DNA of 44,051 nucleotides from Deinococcus sp. (GTDB taxonomy: Bacteria; Deinococcota; Deinococci; Deinococcales; Deinococcaceae). Numbering within the stretch: the stretch's first letter is position 1; every line of letters starts with the position of its first letter. Position numbers and translations under genes: made by a program. Location: contig NZ_JAUNHK010000003.1 in the NCBI RefSeq assembly GCF_030523985.1, positions 1-44,051 on the forward strand. Direction: 5' to 3'. Shown one piece after another: positions 1-7,911 of this stretch. Under the pieces are notes generated by a model. That model saw only the letters and a program-made list of their open reading frames with translations. It made no database searches and had not been told where the DNA came from.

Positions 1-53
1 GTGTTCAGGGAAAGGGTGCGCTCGGTCACGGCCTGGGCAAAAGTGGGGGTCAT
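1..53 (-). CDS. 5' end of an unidentified gene (runs off the window)
   Basis: An ATG at 53 on the minus strand opens a frame (MTPTFAQAVTERTLSLN...) that stays open to the window edge, 17 codons. It sits 8 bases after a TACACT -10 box, the same leaderless arrangement seen for many genes here, and is divergent from the DUF1028 gene with 58 bases between the two starts. Too little is visible to name a family. The frame could be chance; the promoter position is the main support. Confidence 0.4.
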   Translation of the reverse strand, partial: MTPTFAQAVTERTLSLN

Positions 54-61
54 CGGCTGCC

Positions 62-67
62 AGTGTA
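62..67 (-). promoter_or_regulatory. -10 box TACACT for the divergent partial gene
   Basis: TACACT on the minus strand ends 8 bases before the ATG at 53, with no Shine-Dalgarno between. It fits the TANNNT leaderless pattern. No clear -35 was seen. Confidence 0.4.
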
Positions 68-98
68 AGGGGCCGGCCAGAATCGGGTGCCGGACCGA

Positions 99-104
99 TA
101 GACT
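99..104 (+). promoter_or_regulatory. -10 box TAGACT, leaderless start of DUF1028 gene
   Basis: TAGACT ends 7 bases before the ATG at 112, so transcription would begin at or next to the start codon. This supports the 112 start over the longer open frame from position 1. Confidence 0.55.
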
Positions 105-111
105 GCCGGAC

Positions 112-972
112 ATGACCTTTTCCATCGTGGGGCGTGACCCCCGGACCGGCGACCTCGGCGTGGCCGTGGCGAGCAAATTCTTGGCGGTGGGGGCACTGGT
201 GCCCTTCGTGCGCGGCGGCGTCGGCGCGGTGGCGACCCAGAGCTACGTCAACCCCAACTTCGGACCTGACGGCCTGAACCTGTTGGCGCAGGGCCTGGAC
301 CCGCAGGCCATCGTCGCCCGCTTTCGTGAAGAGGACGCCGACATCAAGCAGCGGCAGTTCGGGCTGGTCGGCGCGGACGGTAGGAGTGCGACCTTTACCG
401 GCCCCGGCTGCCACTCCTGGGCGGGCGGCTGGGCGGGGCCGGATGTGGCGATTCAGGGCAACGTGCTCGCCGGACCGGAGGTGGTGGAGGCCATGCGGGC
501 GGCGTGGGAAGCGGGCAGCGAGCAGCCTCTCCCCCGCCGCCTGCTCGCCGCGCTGCGGGCCGGAGACGAGGCGGGCGGTGACCGGCGCGGTCGGCAGTCG
601 GCAGCCCTGGTATGTGCCGGACCGGGGCGCGGGTACGCGGGCCTGACCGACGACTGGGTCGACCTGCGGGCCGACGACCACCCCGACCCCTGCGGCGAAC
701 TGGCGCGGCTGCTGGAGCTTCACGAGTTGCTGTTCGGTCGCCCGGAGCAGACCCGGCCCCTGACCGGGGACGAGCTGAAGTGGCTCCGCGCCCTGCTCAT
801 CCGGCAGGACTACGCCGCCTCTCTGCCCGCCGGTGCCTGGGACGCCGACACCGAGGCGGCGGCCTGGGCGCTGTACGGCACCGAAAACCTGGAAGAGCGC
901 TGGGTCGGGGGCGGCGCGGTGGACCCGGTGGCGCTCACCTACTTGCGGGAGCGCTACCCCGAAACCATGTAA
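112..972 (+). CDS. DUF1028 family protein (Ntn-hydrolase-like)
   Basis: 286 residues from the ATG at 112. The N-terminal half begins TFSIVGRDPRTGDLGVAVAS and continues with conserved segments (VGAVATQSYVNP, GPDGLNLL) typical of DUF1028, a family with a predicted Ntn-hydrolase fold and no settled substrate. The last ~65 residues, with two YGTENLEERW-like and LRERYPE segments, match the small putative peptidoglycan-binding domain often attached to DUF1028. The frame stays open upstream to the window edge, but the -10 box at 99-104 and the family N-terminus favour 112. No signal peptide is seen. It is followed by an independent regulator gene. The family call is good; the function is unknown. 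Confidence 0.82.
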   Translation: MTFSIVGRDPRTGDLGVAVASKFLAVGALVPFVRGGVGAVATQSYVNPNFGPDGLNLLAQGLDPQAIVARFREEDADIKQRQFGLVGADGRSATFTGPGCHSWAGGWAGPDVAIQGNVLAGPEVVEAMRAAWEAGSEQPLPRRLLAALRAGDEAGGDRRGRQSAALVCAGPGRGYAGLTDDWVDLRADDHPDPCGELARLLELHELLFGRPEQTRPLTGDELKWLRALLIRQDYAASLPAGAWDADTEAAAWALYGTENLEERWVGGGAVDPVALTYLRERYPETM

Positions 973-1009
973 AGGGCCGCCGCAAATCGTTCTTTCGGGG
1001 CGGGCGGGG

Positions 1010-1015
1010 TAAACT
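1010..1015 (+). promoter_or_regulatory. -10 box TAAACT, leaderless start of Rrf2 gene
   Basis: TAAACT ends 7 bases before the ATG at 1023. There is no Shine-Dalgarno between, which indicates a leaderless mRNA. Confidence 0.55.
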
Positions 1016-1022
1016 CTGCAAC

Positions 1023-1490
1023 ATGCGGCTTTCCGCCACCGACGTTTACGCTTTTCAGGCCCTGGCTTTTCTGGGGGGCCAAGACCCGGAGCGGTGGGTT
1101 TCCAGCGAGGAAATCAGCGACGCCACCGGGGTTCATCGCCCCTACCTGGTGAGGATTCTGGCGGCCCTGAGCAGCAAGGGCGTGGTCAAAAGTAAAAAAG
1201 GCATCGGCGGCGGCTACGCGCTGGCCCGCAAGCCCAAACTGATTTCCCTGTGCGAAGTGGTGCGGGCGGTGGACGGCCCGGTGGCCCCGCTGTCTTGCAT
1301 CAGCCTCAACTGGAACGAGCCGTGTGTCGAAGAAGACCGCTGCCATGCCCGCGCCACCATCTACACCCGGATGCGCGACGCCATGCTGAGCGTGCTGCAA
1401 GAGTTCAGCGTAGAAGACTTGGTGATCGACGCCCGCCAGGACGTGAGCTACCGCCACTGCTTAGAGCATCTGCTGCGTCCTAACGTTTGA
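1023..1490 (+). CDS. Rrf2/IscR-type winged-helix transcriptional regulator
   Basis: 155 residues. The N-terminal winged helix-turn-helix (about residues 5-80) contains VSSEEISDATGVHRPYLVRI and a GIGGGYALARKP wing, both hallmarks of Rrf2 proteins. Three cysteines follow near residues 98-113 in the order C-x8-C-x5-C (SCISLNWNEPC, EEDRC), in the region where IscR and NsrR bind an Fe-S cluster; the first spacing is longer than in those two. A cluster- or redox/NO-sensing repressor is therefore plausible, but the ligand is inferred. The start at 1023 is set by the -10 box just upstream. The gene stands alone, with about 120 bases before the photolyase gene. Confidence 0.88.
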   Translation: MRLSATDVYAFQALAFLGGQDPERWVSSEEISDATGVHRPYLVRILAALSSKGVVKSKKGIGGGYALARKPKLISLCEVVRAVDGPVAPLSCISLNWNEPCVEEDRCHARATIYTRMRDAMLSVLQEFSVEDLVIDARQDVSYRHCLEHLLRPNV

Positions 1491-1603
1491 GTTCCATCGC
1501 CGGAGAAAGTACGACCGGCGAGAATCAAAATCTGGGTAGGCGCCCAGCAGACCTTTAACGGTCTCAGTGAGCCACATAATTGGTTCCGCCGCTTAGGTTA
1601 TGA

Positions 1604-1609
1604 CAGAAT
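1604..1609 (+). promoter_or_regulatory. possible -10 box CAGAAT ahead of photolyase
   Basis: CAGAAT ends 5 bases before the GTG at 1615 and no Shine-Dalgarno is present. TAGGTT (1594-1599) is an alternative. This is a weaker match to TANNNT than the other leaderless sites. Confidence 0.3.
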
Positions 1610-1614
1610 AAGCC

Positions 1615-3135
1615 GTGTCTGTTCAGGTCGTCTGGTTCAAGAAGGATTTGCGGGTGGCGGATCATGCCCCACTCCACGAAGCGGCCTTGCGGGGGCCGGT
1701 GCTCCCTCTGTACGTCTACGAGCCAGAGCAACTGCATCACGAGGAATTTGCCGGGCATCACCTGACTTACCTGAACGACTGCCTGCGCGAACTGGGGCAA
1801 GACCTGGCCCACTTGGGTGCGCCGCTGGTCATCCGGCACGGCGAAGTCACCGAGGTATTGGCACGGCTCAGTGAGGAGGTCGATATTTCTGGCCTCTGGG
1901 CGCACGAAGAGACGGGCAACTGGGTCAGTTTTCAGCGCGACCTGCGGGTTCATCGCTGGGTACGGGCACGGGGCATTCCCTTTACCGAACTGCCGCAAAA
2001 CGGGGTCGTGCGCCGGATGGTCAACCGTGACGGCTGGGCTGACACTTGGGAAGAACGTCTTAGCGCCCCGATTCTTCCTATTCCAACGTCGGTTCGTGGT
2101 GTGCCCTTGCCCTCTCTAGGCTTCCTCAAACACGCCGAACTGGGCGTATCCCGCAACGATAAGGACATCCCAGCGGGTGGGCGTAGCGTCGCCCTGGACA
2201 CGCTGGATTCTTTTCTGACCCTGCGCGGCGTGAACTACATGCGCGAGATGAGCAGCCCGCTCACCGCCGAGGAAAGTTGCTCGCGCCTGTCGGCACCGCT
2301 GGCTTACGGCACCGTTTCGCTGCGGGAAGTGCTGCAAGCCACCCGCCGCCAGATTGCGGCCGTGTCTGCTGACGCACAGGCCCACCCGCGCTGGGTGCGT
2401 TCGCTGCGCTCCTACGAATCGCGGCTGCACTGGCACTGCCACTTCATTCAGCGCCTGGAATCCGAGCCGGAGATGGAATTCAGGAACCTCAACCGGGCGA
2501 TGGACGGCCTGCGCGAGCCGCACTGGAACCCTGAATTCTTTGAGCGTTGGAAAACGGGCCAGACGGGCTACCCCCTGGTGGACGCCTGTATGCGAATGCT
2601 GCTGGCGACGGGTTAGCTCAACTTCCGAATGCGGGCCATGCTGGTGAGTTTCGCCTCGCAGCACCTGTGGCTGCACTGGCGCGAAACGGGGTTGCATCTG
2701 GCGCGGCAATGGCTGGACAACGAACCCGGCATCCACTGGTCGCAGATGCAGATGCAGAGCAGTACGGTGGGCATCAACCGCGTCCGCATCTACAGCCCCA
2801 CCCGACAGGCGAGGGAGCAAGACCCGACAGGGGAATTCATTCGCCGCTGGGTGCCGGAACTCTCGGGCGTGCCGGGTGACTTTATCCACGCGCCCTGGGA
2901 ATGGAGCGGGGCAAGTCGCCTGAGCTACCCGCCGCCCATCGTGGAAGAAGGCAAAGCGGGGAGGCTGGCCCGTGACCGCATCTACGCGGTGCGCGAAACC
3001 CCCGAGTTTGAGGCCGAGTGCCGCCGCATCTACCGCATTCACGGCAGCCGCAAAAAAGCGGTGATGCGGGCCGAACGGGCAGCGCGGGGTTTGCCGCCCA
3101 AGCCGCCCAAACGCACCCCGACCAAGCCTCAGCCG
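1615..3135 (+). pseudogene. Cryptochrome/photolyase-family gene split by an in-frame TAG
   Basis: The N-terminal alpha/beta photolyase domain (VSVQVVWFKKDLRVADHAPL, GTG start) runs into the FAD-binding helical domain (YESRLHWHCHFIQRLE; TGYPLVDACMRML). At 2614-2616 the frame meets TAG inside the FAD domain, where the family has a tryptophan (ATG-W-LNFRMRAM), so TGG to TAG is the likely change. The same frame resumes at once (LNFRMRAMLVSFASQHLWLHW, then SQMQMQSSTVGINRVRIY and GEFIRRWVPEL, the FAD/DNA face). The 333-residue product would lack most of the flavin pocket. A photolyase-family protein uses light to repair UV photoproducts or to signal; the true substrate is unknown. No stop separates the downstream part from Ung. 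Confidence 0.85.
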
Positions 3136-3837
3136 ATGGCCGATCAACCCGACCTGTTCGGGCAGACGCGGGCGATTGTTCCGTCAGGACTACCGGACGA
3201 CTGGAAAGAAGTCCTGCTGCCCGAATTTTCCGCGCCGTACTTTCATGACCTGACCGCCTTCCTGAAAGCCGAGCGCCGGGAACAGACCATCTATCCGCCT
3301 GCGCCCGACGTGTTTGGTGCCCTGCGCCTGACGCCGCTGAGCGAGGTGAAGGTGCTGATTCTGGGTCAAGACCCCTATCACGGGCCGGGGCAAGCCCACG
3401 GGCTGAGTTTCAGCGTGCCGGACGGCAAGCCTGTTCCGCCCAGTCTCCAGAACATTTTTAAGGAATTAGAGGCCGACCTGGGCGTGCCGCCTGCCGCCAG
3501 TGGCGACCTGACCCGCTGGGCGCGGCAGGGTGTGCTGCTCCTCAACAGCGTGATGACCGTCCGGCGTAGTCAGCCAGGCAGCCACGCCGGACGAGGTTGG
3601 GAACAGTTCACTGACGCGGTCATCCGGGCCGTCAACGCCCAGGAGGAGCGGGTGGTGTTTGTCTTGTGGGGTGGCTATGCCCGCAGGAAAAAAAGGCTGA
3701 TTACAGGGCAGCAGCATGTGGTGATCGAGTCGGCGCACCCCAGCCCCCTGTCTGCCGAGAAGTTCTTCGGCTCACGGCCGTTTAGCCAGGTCAACGCGGC
3801 GCTGACGGAGGCGGGAAGGGTTCAGGTGGAGTGGTAG
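3136..3837 (+). CDS. ung: Uracil-DNA glycosylase, family 1 (fused in frame behind photolyase remnant)
   Basis: 233 residues from the ATG at 3136 (MADQPDLFGQT). It removes uracil from DNA, starting base-excision repair. Visible motifs: GQDPYHG near residue 77 with the catalytic Asp79, the FSVPDGKPVPPSLQNIFKEL segment, LLLNSVMTVR, VFVLWGGYARRKK, and HPSPLS with the catalytic His. The 3136 start matches where I recall the stand-alone D. radiodurans Ung beginning. However, there is no stop, Shine-Dalgarno or -10 box between the photolyase tail and this ATG. The open frame actually runs 2629-3837 (402 residues: photolyase C-terminal part, a Pro/Lys-rich linker, then Ung). The expressed form could therefore be a fusion or a reinitiation product. 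Confidence 0.92.
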   Translation: MADQPDLFGQTRAIVPSGLPDDWKEVLLPEFSAPYFHDLTAFLKAERREQTIYPPAPDVFGALRLTPLSEVKVLILGQDPYHGPGQAHGLSFSVPDGKPVPPSLQNIFKELEADLGVPPAASGDLTRWARQGVLLLNSVMTVRRSQPGSHAGRGWEQFTDAVIRAVNAQEERVVFVLWGGYARRKKRLITGQQHVVIESAHPSPLSAEKFFGSRPFSQVNAALTEAGRVQVEW

Positions 3838-3840
3838 AGA

Positions 3841-3893
3841 GGGGGCGAAATCTGGAGCATTTGACGCAAGGAAAATTGGTCTGGACGCCCCCC
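3841..3893. repeat. Small inverted-repeat element after ung
   Basis: GGGGGCG (3841-3847) is mirrored by CGCCCCC (3886-3892) around a 38-base interior in which TCTGGA occurs twice. It is directly followed by a CCCTCACCCC run and an imperfect hairpin, CTCCCACAAGTGGAG. It resembles dispersed intergenic repeats of Deinococcus and may also help terminate ung. Confidence 0.4.
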
Positions 3894-3969
3894 TCACCCC
3901 TCGTCTCCCACAAGTGGAGAGGGTCGGAAGACTACAGGCATTTCTCCTGCCAACTCCTTCAACTGCGCT

Positions 3970-4105
3970 AATACGGATTCCGCTTAATTCCTGCACAGTC
4001 GAAAAGGCACCGCCTGTGCATCCATAACGCGAAACCCGTATCTTTTCCTACTCACATCCGCTCCGATTGAATCTGAACCTAACAGATTCAATCGGAATCC
4101 GTATA
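3970..4105. repeat. ~136-base intergenic element with nested stem-loops
   Basis: The ends are inverted repeats: ATACGGATTCCG (3971-3982) and CGGAATCCGTAT (4093-4104). Inside are a perfect 13-base stem CCGATTGAATCTG (4063-4075) / CAGATTCAATCGG (4083-4095) with a 7-base loop, and TGCACAG (3992-3998) / CTGTGCA (4014-4020). Size and structure match the short non-coding repeats known from Deinococcus genomes. The 3838-4175 gap otherwise holds only the element at 3841 and the terminator at 4123. Confidence 0.6.
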
Positions 4106-4122
4106 AGCAGGGCAAACGTAAA

Positions 4123-4163
4123 GGGCAGAGGGTGCAGGGAGAAATCCCCTCAACCCTCTGCCC
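4123..4163 (-). terminator. Terminator of the 5'-nucleotidase gene
   Basis: GGGCAGAGGGT (4123-4133) pairs perfectly with ACCCTCTGCCC (4153-4163), just beyond the stop of the minus-strand gene. On that strand it is followed by TTTACGTTT, a modest U tract. Confidence 0.65.
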
Positions 4164-4175
4164 TTCACCCTGTAC

Positions 4176-5861
4176 TCAGTTCAGCCGGGTAATCCGCGCC
4201 GCGTCGTCCGGGGTCACGGTGCCCGCCTTCAGGTAGTCCTGGAAAGCGTCGAGGTCAACGGCACCACCGAGGCGATTCGTGCCCTTGGCAAACACGGTGA
4301 AGCCGTCACCGCCATCGGCCAGGAAGTTGTTCATGGTGACGCGGTAAGTGGCGGCGGGGTCGAGGGCTACGCCGCCCAGCTTGAGGTCGCTGACCTTTTC
4401 GCCCTTGGGCTTGGCGGCGTCCCAGGTGTAGGTCAGGCCCCGGCTGACTTGCAGGATGCGGTTCTGACCAGGGGCGGGGTTGTCGAACTGCTGTTCCAGC
4501 GCTTCCTTGATCTGTGCGCCCGTCAGCGAAACCACCATCATCACGTTGCCGAAGGGTTGCACGGTGAACACGTCGCCGTAGGTCACGCCCTTGCTCGCGT
4601 TGGGCACGTTCACCGGCAGGTCGGCGCGGATGCCGCCGGGGTTCATGAAGGCGATGACGGCTCCGCCCTTGTCGGGGCTGCTCGCGGCGGCGAGTTGCGC
4701 GTCGGCAATCACGCGGCCCAGCGGACTTTCACCAGCGGGGTTGGCGGTGCGGCTGATCTGCTCGACACCCAGCGTGGCGACCTGACGCTTGGCGAGGGGG
4801 TCGGTCAGCTCCTGTGCGCGTTTGACCAGCGCGGTCATGGCGGCGTTCTTGGGGCCGTTCTTGGCGTCCACGACGATGTTGCTCGCCTTGACTGCCAGCA
4901 GCTTGTGGGCGCGGGTGTCCACTTGCAGGTCGAGGCGTTGCAGCAGGTGGCCGTAGGCGTCGCCCTGAAGCACGGGGCGGCTCACGCCGTCCGGCCCAGC
5001 CACGGCGCAGTTGTAGCCCCGGTGGGTGTGCCCGGTCATGATGGCCCCCACTGCCGGGTCGAGGGTCTGGGCAATCTTGACGATGTCGCCGCTGAGCGTC
5101 TTGCAGTCCACCACGTCGAAGGCGTCCTTGGCCGTGCCGCCCTGGTGAACGAGCGCGATGATGGCGTCGGGTTTCTGCGCCTTGATGGCGGGAATCACGG
5201 CATTGATGGAAGCCGCTTCTTCCTCGAACTTCAGGCCCGCCACACCGGAAGGCGCAACGACGGTGGGGGTCGCCTGCAGCACCGCGCCCACGAAGGCGAT
5301 GCGTGCCCCGCCGCTCTGCACGATTTTGTAGGCGGGCAGCACGTTCTGACCCACGCTGTTCTTGACGTTGGCGGCGAGGTAGGTAAAGCCCGCGCCCGCG
5401 AAGGTCTTATCGAACACGCAGGCTTTTTCGGGCGCATTGGAATCACAGCCGCCCTTCTGGAAGCGGGCGAGTTCCTGCACGCCGTAGTCGAATTCGTGGT
5501 TGCCGACCACGTTGACCGCCATCCCCAGGTCGCTGAGCGCCTTGATGGTCGGCTCGTCGCGCAGCAGGGCGCTGACCAGCGGGCTGGCCCCGGTCATGTC
5601 GCCCACGCCCACGAAAATGGTGTTGGGGTTGGCTTTGCGGGCCTCGTCCAGCACGCCGCCGATGGCCTCAATGCCGCCCGCCTGGACGGTGAGGGTCTTG
5701 CTGCGGTCGGCGGGGTCGGGCACGCGGAAGGAGGTGGGCAGCAGGTTGCCGTGCAGGTCGTTGACGCCAATCACGGTCACGTCCTGGGTGGCGGGGCCGG
5801 AGGTCATGGAGCAGGCACTCAGGCTCAGGGCGGCACCAATCAGAAGAAGGTTGTTTTTCAT
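4176..5861 (-). CDS. Secreted bifunctional metallophosphatase/5'-nucleotidase, lipoprotein
   Basis: 561 residues. The N-terminal signal ends in a lipobox (LSAC, Cys17), so it is probably anchored outside the cytoplasmic membrane. The metallophosphoesterase domain (about 27-330) has GVNDLHGNL, GVGDMTGAS, GNHEFDYG and GHTHRGY metal-binding motifs. The C-terminal 5'-nucleotidase domain (about 360-540) has MNPGGIRADL and NNFLADGGDGF for nucleotide binding. UshA-type enzymes hydrolyse extracellular nucleotides to nucleosides for salvage. Two cysteine-containing inserts near residue 140 could form a disulfide. It is monocistronic with its own terminator, and divergent from the methyltransferase gene with 85 bases between starts. 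Confidence 0.92.
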   Translation of the reverse strand: MKNNLLLIGAALSLSACSMTSGPATQDVTVIGVNDLHGNLLPTSFRVPDPADRSKTLTVQAGGIEAIGGVLDEARKANPNTIFVGVGDMTGASPLVSALLRDEPTIKALSDLGMAVNVVGNHEFDYGVQELARFQKGGCDSNAPEKACVFDKTFAGAGFTYLAANVKNSVGQNVLPAYKIVQSGGARIAFVGAVLQATPTVVAPSGVAGLKFEEEAASINAVIPAIKAQKPDAIIALVHQGGTAKDAFDVVDCKTLSGDIVKIAQTLDPAVGAIMTGHTHRGYNCAVAGPDGVSRPVLQGDAYGHLLQRLDLQVDTRAHKLLAVKASNIVVDAKNGPKNAAMTALVKRAQELTDPLAKRQVATLGVEQISRTANPAGESPLGRVIADAQLAAASSPDKGGAVIAFMNPGGIRADLPVNVPNASKGVTYGDVFTVQPFGNVMMVVSLTGAQIKEALEQQFDNPAPGQNRILQVSRGLTYTWDAAKPKGEKVSDLKLGGVALDPAATYRVTMNNFLADGGDGFTVFAKGTNRLGGAVDLDAFQDYLKAGTVTPDDAARITRLN

Positions 5862-5870
5862 GCGCCACTC

Positions 5871-5876
5871 AGTTTA
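5871..5876 (-). promoter_or_regulatory. -10 box TAAACT for the 5'-nucleotidase gene
   Basis: TAAACT lies 9 bases upstream of the ATG at 5861 on the minus strand, which would give an mRNA with only a base or two of leader. Confidence 0.45.
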
Positions 5877-5935
5877 GGGTCTGCCTTATCAGCGCAGCGT
5901 CAGAGGCGAACCTTCCCCCCAGCACCCCGGCCCTC

Positions 5936-5941
5936 TACACT
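5936..5941 (+). promoter_or_regulatory. -10 box TACACT, leaderless start of methyltransferase
   Basis: TACACT ends 5 bases before the ATG at 5947. No ribosome-binding site lies between. Confidence 0.5.
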
Positions 5942-5946
5942 TCGGT

Positions 5947-6702
5947 ATGTCCGACCCCTGGAACGCCGATCAGTACCGCCAGCGCCACGCCTTCGTCTTC
6001 CAGTCCAGCGAAGACCTCGCCGCCGAGTGGCTGCGCCCGCAACCCGGAGAAAAGATTCTGGACTTGGGCTGCGGCAGCGGCGAACTGACCGCCCGAATTG
6101 CCGCCAGTGGAGCCGGGGTGGCGGGTGTGGATTCCAGCCCCGCCATGATTGCCGCCGCGCAGCAGTGTTACCCGGAGGTGCGGTTCGAGGTGCAGAACGC
6201 CCACACCCTCCCCTATGAGGCCGAATTCGATGCCGTGTTCAGCAATGCCGCGCTGCACTGGATGAACCCGCTGCCGCCCGTCTTTGGTCGGGTCGCCGCT
6301 GCGCTCAGGCCGGGGGGCCGCTTCGTGCTGGAAATGGGGGGAGCGGAAAACGTGCAGACCACCCTGGACGCCGTCGCTCACGCGGTGCAGACGCTGGGGC
6401 TGCCCGACCTGCCCTCGCCCTGGGTTTTCCCGACGGCAGGCGAACTCTGCACGGGCCTGGAGGCGGCGGGGCTGCGGGTCGAGCGCCTGCACTGGTTCGA
6501 GCGGCCCTCGCTGCTGACGGGCGAGGACGGCTTCCGGGCGTGGCTGGCGGGTTTTGGCGGCGCGTGGTTGGCCCCGCTGGGCGACGTCGAACGCCAGGAA
6601 GTCATCCAAATGGCCGAGGAATATGCCCGCCCGCGCCTCTGGAACGGCGAAGCGTGGGTCAGCGACTATCGGCGCTTGCGGGCGCTGGCGGTCAAGGGGT
6701 AG
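5947..6702 (+). CDS. Class I SAM-dependent methyltransferase
   Basis: 251 residues. Motif I is ILDLGCGSGELT (glycines at about 41-45), followed by an acidic loop GVDSSPAMI and the FDAVFSNAALHWM segment characteristic of the trans-aconitate/ubiquinone-biosynthesis-like methyltransferase group. The C-terminal half is variable and would set the substrate, which cannot be told from sequence. It is likely cytosolic. The start follows a -10 box. The last 11 bases overlap the 3' end of the convergent Ala-tRNA editing gene. Confidence 0.88.
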   Translation: MSDPWNADQYRQRHAFVFQSSEDLAAEWLRPQPGEKILDLGCGSGELTARIAASGAGVAGVDSSPAMIAAAQQCYPEVRFEVQNAHTLPYEAEFDAVFSNAALHWMNPLPPVFGRVAAALRPGGRFVLEMGGAENVQTTLDAVAHAVQTLGLPDLPSPWVFPTAGELCTGLEAAGLRVERLHWFERPSLLTGEDGFRAWLAGFGGAWLAPLGDVERQEVIQMAEEYARPRLWNGEAWVSDYRRLRALAVKG

Positions 6703-7876
6703 AGGCCAGCACGCCGCGCACCGCCGCCAGAAACTCGGCGGGCTGGGCGGTCGTCCCCTGCGCCAGGTCGGGTTTTCCGCCGCCCTTGCCCCCGGTCTGG
6801 GCCAGGGCCGAGCGCAGCAAGTCGCCCGCCTTGACCTCTGCCGTGCCGCTGGCGACCCCGCAGCTCCCGCCCGTTTCTACGGCGGCCACCACTTCGCCTG
6901 CCGCCACCTGGGTCAGCACGGGCATCAGCAGGGCAGGGTCGCTGAGGGTCAGGGTTTTGAGCGGCGGCTTACCCTGCGCCGGAGCCGTTGCCAGCAGATG
7001 CCGCGCCAGTTCGCGCCGCACCGCTTCGGCGTCGGCGCGGGCGGCGCTCAGGTCGGTCCGCAGCGCGTCTACCCGTTCGGGCAACTGCTCCACCGGGGCG
7101 CTGAAGGCCTGGGCCACGGCGCGGGCGTCGCGGTACACGCCTGCCAGATACTCGCTCGCCTCCTCGCCCGCCATGAACACCACGCGGGTCTGACCGCCGC
7201 GCACCCGCTCGGAACGCAACACGACCACAGGCGCACACATCGCGGCGCGGGGAACGTGGGTGCCGCCACAAGCACTGACATCGAAATATTCGCCCGCCGA
7301 GTCACGGAAGATGACCAGCCGCACCTGCCCGCCCACCTTGCTCTCGCGGCGCAGCGGATAATTTGCCAGTTCGTCTTCGGGGACAATCGGCGTCTCCAGC
7401 GTCAACTCGTCACGGCCCAGGGTTTCGCGCAGGAGCTGTTCGGCGGCGCGGATGTGGACTTCGGCGGGGTCACCCACAAAGTCGATGTGACATTCGGGAC
7501 TGGTCATGCCCACCGAGGCAACTTCAAAGACAGGATTGACCCGTTTGAACGCCTGGGCCAGCAGATGCTCGGCGCTGTGCCGCTGGGTGTGTCGCCAGCG
7601 GGGGGCGGCGGCCACTTCGCCCGTGACCACCACGCCGACCTCGGGCACATTCCCCGTCAGACGGTGCCAAATCGTGCCCGTCGCCTTGTCCTTGCGGACG
7701 TGTTCCACCTGCGTCTGCCCGCCGTCCCAGCTCAGCGTGCCCACGTCGCTGCTCTGACCGCCACTTTCGGGATAAAAGGCGGTGGCCTCCAGCGCGACTT
7801 CCTGGCCCTGCGCCGCCACGACAGGAGCGGAAAAGTCGAGTTGCAGGCCGTTTTCGTGGTACAGGGCGCGGGTCAT
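6692..7876 (-). CDS. Alanyl-tRNA editing protein, AlaX long form
   Basis: 394 residues. It resembles the editing and C-terminal parts of AlaRS without the synthetase core. The zinc site ligands are visible as HSAEH (His100, His104) and CGGTH in ACGGTHVPR near residue 205. The N-terminal beta-barrel has FYPESGGQSSD, as in AlaRS. Such proteins hydrolyse Ser-tRNAAla (or Gly-tRNAAla) and so guard translation. The C-terminal ~150 residues include a predicted coiled-coil stretch and a glycine-rich DHHA1-like end (ALAQTGGKGGGK). The start at 7876 is preferred over 7888 because a -10 box lies 7 bases upstream of it. It is divergent from pyrD. Confidence 0.9.
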   Translation of the reverse strand: MTRALYHENGLQLDFSAPVVAAQGQEVALEATAFYPESGGQSSDVGTLSWDGGQTQVEHVRKDKATGTIWHRLTGNVPEVGVVVTGEVAAAPRWRHTQRHSAEHLLAQAFKRVNPVFEVASVGMTSPECHIDFVGDPAEVHIRAAEQLLRETLGRDELTLETPIVPEDELANYPLRRESKVGGQVRLVIFRDSAGEYFDVSACGGTHVPRAAMCAPVVVLRSERVRGGQTRVVFMAGEEASEYLAGVYRDARAVAQAFSAPVEQLPERVDALRTDLSAARADAEAVRRELARHLLATAPAQGKPPLKTLTLSDPALLMPVLTQVAAGEVVAAVETGGSCGVASGTAEVKAGDLLRSALAQTGGKGGGKPDLAQGTTAQPAEFLAAVRGVLASTP

Positions 7877-7883
7877 GCGCCTG

Positions 7884-7889
7884 AGCATA
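7884..7889 (-). promoter_or_regulatory. -10 box TATGCT for AlaX gene
   Basis: TATGCT on the minus strand ends 7 bases before the ATG at 7876. It lies back to back with the pyrD -10 box of identical sequence, 16 bases away. Confidence 0.55.
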
Positions 7890-7905
7890 AGCCAGGCCGC
7901 CCCGT

Positions 7906-7911
7906 TATGCT
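7906..7911 (+). promoter_or_regulatory. -10 box TATGCT for pyrD
   Basis: TATGCT ends 8 bases before the pyrD ATG at 7920, giving a leaderless message. Confidence 0.55.

Noticed and set aside
1598..1614. TTATGACAGAATAAGCC resembles half of the radiation/desiccation response motif
   Set aside because: Only the first half matches the 17-base palindrome consensus (TTATGTCATTGACATAA); the mirrored half is missing.
4449..6218. 589-codon open frame on the plus strand
   Set aside because: It lies antisense to the 5'-nucleotidase gene and runs into the methyltransferase in another frame; its His/Gly/Val-rich content is typical of a high-GC shadow.
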